From the NCBI GenBank assembly GCA_022787085.1, contig JALFVE010000028.1:62001-126000 (forward strand): a DNA stretch of 64,000 bases, read 5' to 3'. Shown piece after piece: positions 60,852 to 64,000 of the stretch; position 1 is the stretch's first letter; each line of letters begins with the position of its first letter. The position numbers and the translations under genes were made by a program. Source of the DNA: Oscillospiraceae bacterium. Lineage in GTDB: Bacteria > Bacillota > Clostridia > Oscillospirales > Ruminococcaceae. The notes beneath the pieces were generated by a model. It did not search any database and had not been told where the DNA came from. It saw only the letters and a list, made by a program, of their open reading frames with translations.

Positions 60852-60963
60852 AGCTATTATCTCCTTATAATTCAAATTTATATGCCCGACAAAATAAATT
60901 ACCGAGCTGCAAAATGAAACGGCTCTTTCAAAGCCTGACAACGAAATCACCGTGAGGTGTCCC
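60852..60963 (-). other. 112-nt gap inside the operon with a small hairpin
   Basis: This is the longest gap of the sulfur operon. A 6-bp stem (GTGAGG-4 nt-CCTCAC, 60952-60967) overlaps the thioredoxin stop codon and a GGCT/AGCC stem follows. No T-run and no convincing promoter; possibly an mRNA processing or stability site that sets carrier levels. Confidence 0.35.
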
Positions 60964-61278
60964 TCACAATTTATCAATTTCCGAAATAATTTCGGATTTT
61001 TTTAAAGCGCCACCCAGACGGGATATTTCCTCACCGTTTCTGAAAAAAACAAGTGTGGGAACGGACATGACCTCATATTTTTCCGCAAGCTCAGCGTCAA
61101 AATTGATGTTTATCTTAACGAGCTTCAGCTTGTCAGCCAGTTCCTCCTCGATCTGGGAAAGAACGGGAGAAAGCCTTTTGCAGGGAACGCAGCTGTCGGA
61201 ATAAAAATCCGCAATAACGATCCCCTCGGAACCCAGCACCTCAGCCTCAAAGCTTTCGGAATTTACTCTCAGAGCCAT
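60964..61278 (-). CDS. Thioredoxin-family protein, CVPC active site
   Basis: 104 residues, single thioredoxin domain. Active site Cys30-Val-Pro-Cys33 (DSCVPCKRL) instead of Trp-Cys-Gly-Pro-Cys, and cis-Pro in MSVPTLVFF. Acts as a cytoplasmic disulfide reductant, probably reduced by the TrxB two genes downstream of the carrier cassette. It may keep Cys residues of the APS reductase, carrier or TusA-like protein reduced; the partner is not shown by the sequence. Two nt after the tusA-like gene. Confidence 0.92.
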   Translation of the reverse strand: MALRVNSESFEAEVLGSEGIVIADFYSDSCVPCKRLSPVLSQIEEELADKLKLVKININFDAELAEKYEVMSVPTLVFFRNGEEISRLGGALKKSEIISEIDKL

Positions 61279-61280
61279 AA

Positions 61281-61526
61281 TCAGTCACCGACCTTCTGAA
61301 CGATCAGAGTATAGGTGCCGTCCTCGTTGTCAATGAGCTTGAGGATCTTGTGCCCCTCCTCCTTAATGCTTCTGGGAACGTTCTGAACGGGCTCGCCGTC
61401 ATTCATTTTCACCGCAAGTATCTGACCGTCATCAAGCTCCTCAAGAGCGACCTTAGCCTTAACAAAGGTGGTGGGGCAGACAACATCGGTGATATCCACA
61501 TTATCGTCAATATTAAAATCAGCCAT
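61281..61526 (-). CDS. TusA-family sulfur transfer protein
   Basis: 81 residues. The TusA signature is DVVCPTTFVKAKVALEEL with the sulfur-carrying Cys17; the second Pro of the usual CPxP is Thr here. The domain then has the beta-alpha-beta pattern and ends in DGTYTLIVQKVGD. Carries persulfide sulfur; in this operon it might deliver sulfur from the sulfite reductase to the E1-like enzyme and carrier. GGAGG lies 6 nt upstream of the ATG, and the gene overlaps the reductase by 8 nt. Confidence 0.88.
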   Translation of the reverse strand: MADFNIDDNVDITDVVCPTTFVKAKVALEELDDGQILAVKMNDGEPVQNVPRSIKEEGHKILKLIDNEDGTYTLIVQKVGD

Positions 61527-62379
61527 TGTAAACCTCCATGATTCTTTCATTGAATTTGTCTCTGCCTACACGATCGAGAGTGAATTTGAATCTCTCTCCC
61601 GCATTAGCATTTTCGGCAAAAAATTCGATAGCAGCGTCGCAAATTTTCAGAAGCTTTTCCTTGTCCTCGATAAAAGGGATAACAACCTCGCCCTTGCTTA
61701 TGCTGTTGCCGAAAAGTCCGCCGAAGGAAACGATATAACCGTGAACAGCGTCCCAAGCCTCAGTAGGACAAGCCTTCACGCACCTGCCGCAGAAATTGCA
61801 CTTAGCCTCATCAACAGAAATTTTACCGTCCCTTATTTCAATAGCCCCCGAGCGGCAGGCTTTTTCGCAGACGCCGCAGTTAATGCAGTCACTTTCACGC
61901 CATTTAACTTTAATACCGCCCTTGATGCCAAGATCGTTTTCCTCGGCTTTAAGGCAGTTGTTCTGACAGCCCGTAATACCGAATTTGAATTTGTGAGGAA
62001 GCTCTCTTGCAAAATATCTGCTGTCAAGCTCCTTAGCAAGAGCGTAGGTATCAATGCAGCCCGAGGGACAAATAGCCTCTCCCTGACAGGCGGTAACAGT
62101 TCTTACTCTGGGACCGCACACTCCGGACTCAACGCCGCCTTCTGCAAGTGCAGCCTTCACTTCGTCAATGTCATCCAGCTTGATAAAGGGGATCTCCACG
62201 CTCTGACGAGAGGTAAAATGTACATGACCATCGCCGAATTTTTCAGCGACCTCCGCAATTTTGGCAAGCTGTGAAGCGGTAACATTTCCGCCCACCACAC
62301 GAAGCCTAAGTGAAAAATTATTTTTCTGCTTCTGCCTCATAAAGCCGCCCTTTTTAAGTGTAGCATAATCAACTGCCAT
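61519..62379 (-). CDS. Compact siroheme sulfite reductase with two [4Fe-4S] ferredoxin motifs
   Basis: 286 residues. The N-terminal half has the nitrite/sulfite reductase ferredoxin-like half-domain (SLRLRVVGGNVTASQL) and TSRQSVEIPF. The siroheme-[4Fe-4S] cysteines are Cys98-x5-Cys104 and Cys138-x3-Cys142 (ACQGEAIC; GCQNNC). Between them and the last part are two ferredoxin motifs (Cys165/168/171/175 and Cys194/197/200/204). The layout resembles AsrC and the DsrAB-type low-molecular-weight reductases rather than CysI. It reduces sulfite to sulfide with ferredoxin-type electrons. The start at 62379 lies 1 nt after the metY stop. Confidence 0.9.
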   Translation of the reverse strand: MAVDYATLKKGGFMRQKQKNNFSLRLRVVGGNVTASQLAKIAEVAEKFGDGHVHFTSRQSVEIPFIKLDDIDEVKAALAEGGVESGVCGPRVRTVTACQGEAICPSGCIDTYALAKELDSRYFARELPHKFKFGITGCQNNCLKAEENDLGIKGGIKVKWRESDCINCGVCEKACRSGAIEIRDGKISVDEAKCNFCGRCVKACPTEAWDAVHGYIVSFGGLFGNSISKGEVVIPFIEDKEKLLKICDAAIEFFAENANAGERFKFTLDRVGRDKFNERIMEVYNG

Positions 62380-62380
62380 G

Positions 62381-63622
62381 TTAGTTACCCCCGTTTTCAG
62401 ATTTATCAATTGCATTTTTAAAATCGGCAATAAGATCGTCAATATCCTCAATGCCCACGCTTATCCTAATGGTGTCATCAAAAACTCCCGCATTGACCCG
62501 CTGTTCTTCTGTGCTGTGGGTGTATATGGTGCTTGCGGGATGGATAACAAGAGTTCTCACATCACCGATATTGGTTGCAATAGAAGCATATTTCAGAGAA
62601 TTTATGAGCTTAAACGCCTTTTCCCTGCTGCCTGCCCGAATGGTAATGATAGCACCGCCCATTCCCTTTAGCTGCGAATCAACAAGCTCATAATAGGGAC
62701 TTGACCGCAGCGCAGGATAATTGACCTTTACCCTGCCGTCCGCCTCAAAAAATTCCGCAAGCATTTTGGAATTATCGCAAAGGCGCTCCATTCTGAGACC
62801 CAGCGTCTCCAGCCCGATGGAATTGAGAAATGCATTCATAGGCGCCAAACAGGCTCCCATATTTCTCCAGATACCGTTTCTGAGCTTTGCAATATATGCA
62901 AGTCTGCCGAATTTTTTGTATTCCTCAAAGCCCCTGTAACGTGAGCAGTCCCATTTAAAATTTCCGCTGTCAATAATCACGCCGCTGATGGCATTTCCGC
63001 TGCCGTTTATGTATTTTGAAGATGAATGAACAACGATATCCGCACCGTGATCGAAAGGATTTATCAGATAGGGCGTTGCAGTAGTGCTGTCAACGATAAG
63101 GGGAACGCCTATTTTGTGAGCAGCCTCCGAGACCGCCCTCACGTCCGTAACATTAAGCTTGGGATTGCCGATAAGCTCGGTAAAGACCGCCCTTGTCTTA
63201 TCCGTTGCAAGCCTTGAAACGCTTTCCGCCGTGACCTCCTCAGTAAAAACCGTTTTAATGCCAAAGGCTTCAAGATCGCCGAACAGATCTATCGTCCCGC
63301 CGAAAAGAGCAGAGCCTGCAATGACCTCGTCCCCCGACTGTAAAATGTTAAGAAGGGACATTGTGACCGCCGCCATGCCCGATGAACAGGCAACAGCGCC
63401 GATTCCCTTTTCCAGAGCGGCAATGCGCCGTTCAAAGGAATCCACGGTCGGATTGCTTATTCTTGTGTAAGCATATCCGGGAGCCTTGCTGTTAAAAATT
63501 GCTTCCAGCTTTTCGGCAGATTCGTGAGCGAAAGCGCTTGACTGACAAATGGGCGCAAGGGTCGCACCGCTTGATTTGTCACCGCCGAAGCTCTGATGAA
63601 GCAGAGCAGTATTAAAATTCAT
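62381..63622 (-). CDS. metY: O-acetylhomoserine sulfhydrylase, MetY-like PLP enzyme
   Basis: 413 residues. Fold type I, Cys/Met-metabolism PLP enzyme: substrate-binding Tyr52-x-Arg54, SSGMAAVTMSLLNIL (about 80-94), Asp178 and the PLP Lys203 in HSSSKYINGSGNAISG. The length and the SKY-N-SG pattern fit MetY/O-acetylhomoserine aminocarboxypropyltransferases more than cystathionine gamma-synthases. It would form homocysteine from O-acetylhomoserine and sulfide or a carrier thiocarboxylate. Directly followed by the sulfite reductase gene and 27 nt after cysA. Confidence 0.93.
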   Translation of the reverse strand: MNFNTALLHQSFGGDKSSGATLAPICQSSAFAHESAEKLEAIFNSKAPGYAYTRISNPTVDSFERRIAALEKGIGAVACSSGMAAVTMSLLNILQSGDEVIAGSALFGGTIDLFGDLEAFGIKTVFTEEVTAESVSRLATDKTRAVFTELIGNPKLNVTDVRAVSEAAHKIGVPLIVDSTTATPYLINPFDHGADIVVHSSSKYINGSGNAISGVIIDSGNFKWDCSRYRGFEEYKKFGRLAYIAKLRNGIWRNMGACLAPMNAFLNSIGLETLGLRMERLCDNSKMLAEFFEADGRVKVNYPALRSSPYYELVDSQLKGMGGAIITIRAGSREKAFKLINSLKYASIATNIGDVRTLVIHPASTIYTHSTEEQRVNAGVFDDTIRISVGIEDIDDLIADFKNAIDKSENGGN

Positions 63623-63649
63623 AAAACATCACCGACTAAAAGAAAAATA

Positions 63650-64000
63650 TCAGATAAATACGGATTCCTCCGCAAGAGCCTTGTTTTCCAGAAGGAAAGC
63701 ATTGTCTCCCGCCGTCACGAACATTCGGTAAATAAAAACATAAACCTTTTCGCCAACCGAAACAGCCGCCTCGTCAAAGCCTCTGCGTGCTGTGAGAAGA
63801 ATATCTCCGACTCTGACTGAGATCTCCACGCTGCTGCCTCTGAAAGCCGTCCGCTCCACAATGCCCTCGGAAACGGAGCTTTTGAATTTAACAGGCTCGT
63901 TTTTCTTGAATATCTTCACAAACTCGGGACGAACAACAGCATTTTCGGCATTTTCCACCCTGTCAAAGGTGTGGAAGCCGCTGTAATCGGAGAAAATTGC
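63650..64000 (-). CDS. cysA: Sulfate ABC transporter ATP-binding protein, C-terminal part only
   Basis: The last 117 residues, running off the right edge. The sequence NAVVRPEFVKIF begins a TOBE-type domain (about the last 100 residues) as found at the C-terminus of CysA/PotA-type importer ATPases; the P-loop part lies outside the window. Placement directly before metY and the sulfate-reduction genes makes a sulfate/thiosulfate importer the likeliest identity, but molybdate or other oxyanions cannot be excluded. The transporter's other subunits and the operon promoter are expected further right. Confidence 0.72.
   Translation of the reverse strand, partial: AIFSDYSGFHTFDRVENAENAVVRPEFVKIFKKNEPVKFKSSVSEGIVERTAFRGSSVEISVRVGDILLTARRGFDEAAVSVGEKVYVFIYRMFVTAGDNAFLLENKALAEESVFI

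Overview
The window looks like a chromosomal segment of an anaerobic, probably spore-forming member of the Clostridia, most likely a Ruminococcus-like Oscillospiraceae. The reasons are a complete gerA-type germination operon, indolepyruvate:ferredoxin oxidoreductase, AddAB, TrmFO, RqcH, and Firmicutes-style gene orders (trmK-nif3; infC-rpmI-rplT; rnc-radical SAM-smc-ftsY; yhbY-nadD-yqeK-rsfS). Many start assignments were settled by Shine-Dalgarno spacing. I saw no tRNA, rRNA, CRISPR array, insertion sequence or prophage.

Layout. 1-2.4 kb (minus): iorA and the start of iorB, with a small membrane protein gene between them. 2.5-2.9 kb (minus): a tiny transcription unit with its own consensus promoter and terminator. 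2.9-6.4 kb (minus): gerAA-gerAB-gerAC. 6.4-9.9 kb: a structured leader and a minimal ferredoxin:thioredoxin-reductase-like protein, a sugar kinase, a convergent mpg plus rhomboid-like pair, and a DUF1858 redox-disulfide protein. 9.9-17.3 kb (plus): trmK, a U32-like protein, nif3, a membrane protein, rlmA, rqcH and a MutS-like ATPase. 17.3-24.9 kb: addB-addA. 25-27 kb: a membrane-tethered HTH protein, a membrane protein and a secreted (EAPA)n protein. 27.1-28.6 kb: promoter, attenuator and infC-rpmI-rplT; infC seems to start at ATA. 28.6-36.3 kb: trmH-like, dprA, topA, trmFO, a 55-residue membrane protein, plsX and rnc. 36.3-46.7 kb: radical SAM protein, smc, a DinB-like protein, ftsY with an acidic C-terminal tail, rdgB, yhbY, nadD, yqeK, rsfS and two related membrane proteins. 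46.8-53.4 kb: leuS (TTG start), rpsU (TTG start), yqeG, an LRR lipoprotein, nfo and another lipoprotein.

The most notable region is 53.4-64 kb (minus). It reads as one dense operon for sulfate assimilation: cysA (partial)-metY-compact sulfite reductase-tusA-thioredoxin-sulfur carrier-E1-like enzyme-JAMM protease-trxB-aprA-aprB-cysD-cysN-cymR-type regulator. The proposed flow is: sulfate is imported (CysA), activated to APS (CysDN), reduced to sulfite by an AprBA-type APS reductase, and then to sulfide by a small siroheme/ferredoxin sulfite reductase. The sulfide is loaded as a thiocarboxylate on a ThiS-like carrier by the E1-like enzyme and passed to an O-acetylhomoserine-type acceptor by MetY. 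The carrier ends Gly-Gly-Gly-Cys-Leu, so it must be trimmed before activation, and a JAMM protease with a complete active site is encoded two genes downstream. Parts of this resemble the protein-thiocarboxylate methionine route known from Wolinella succinogenes, but here it is joined in one operon to sulfate uptake, activation and dissimilatory-type reductases, with a CymR-like regulator at the end.
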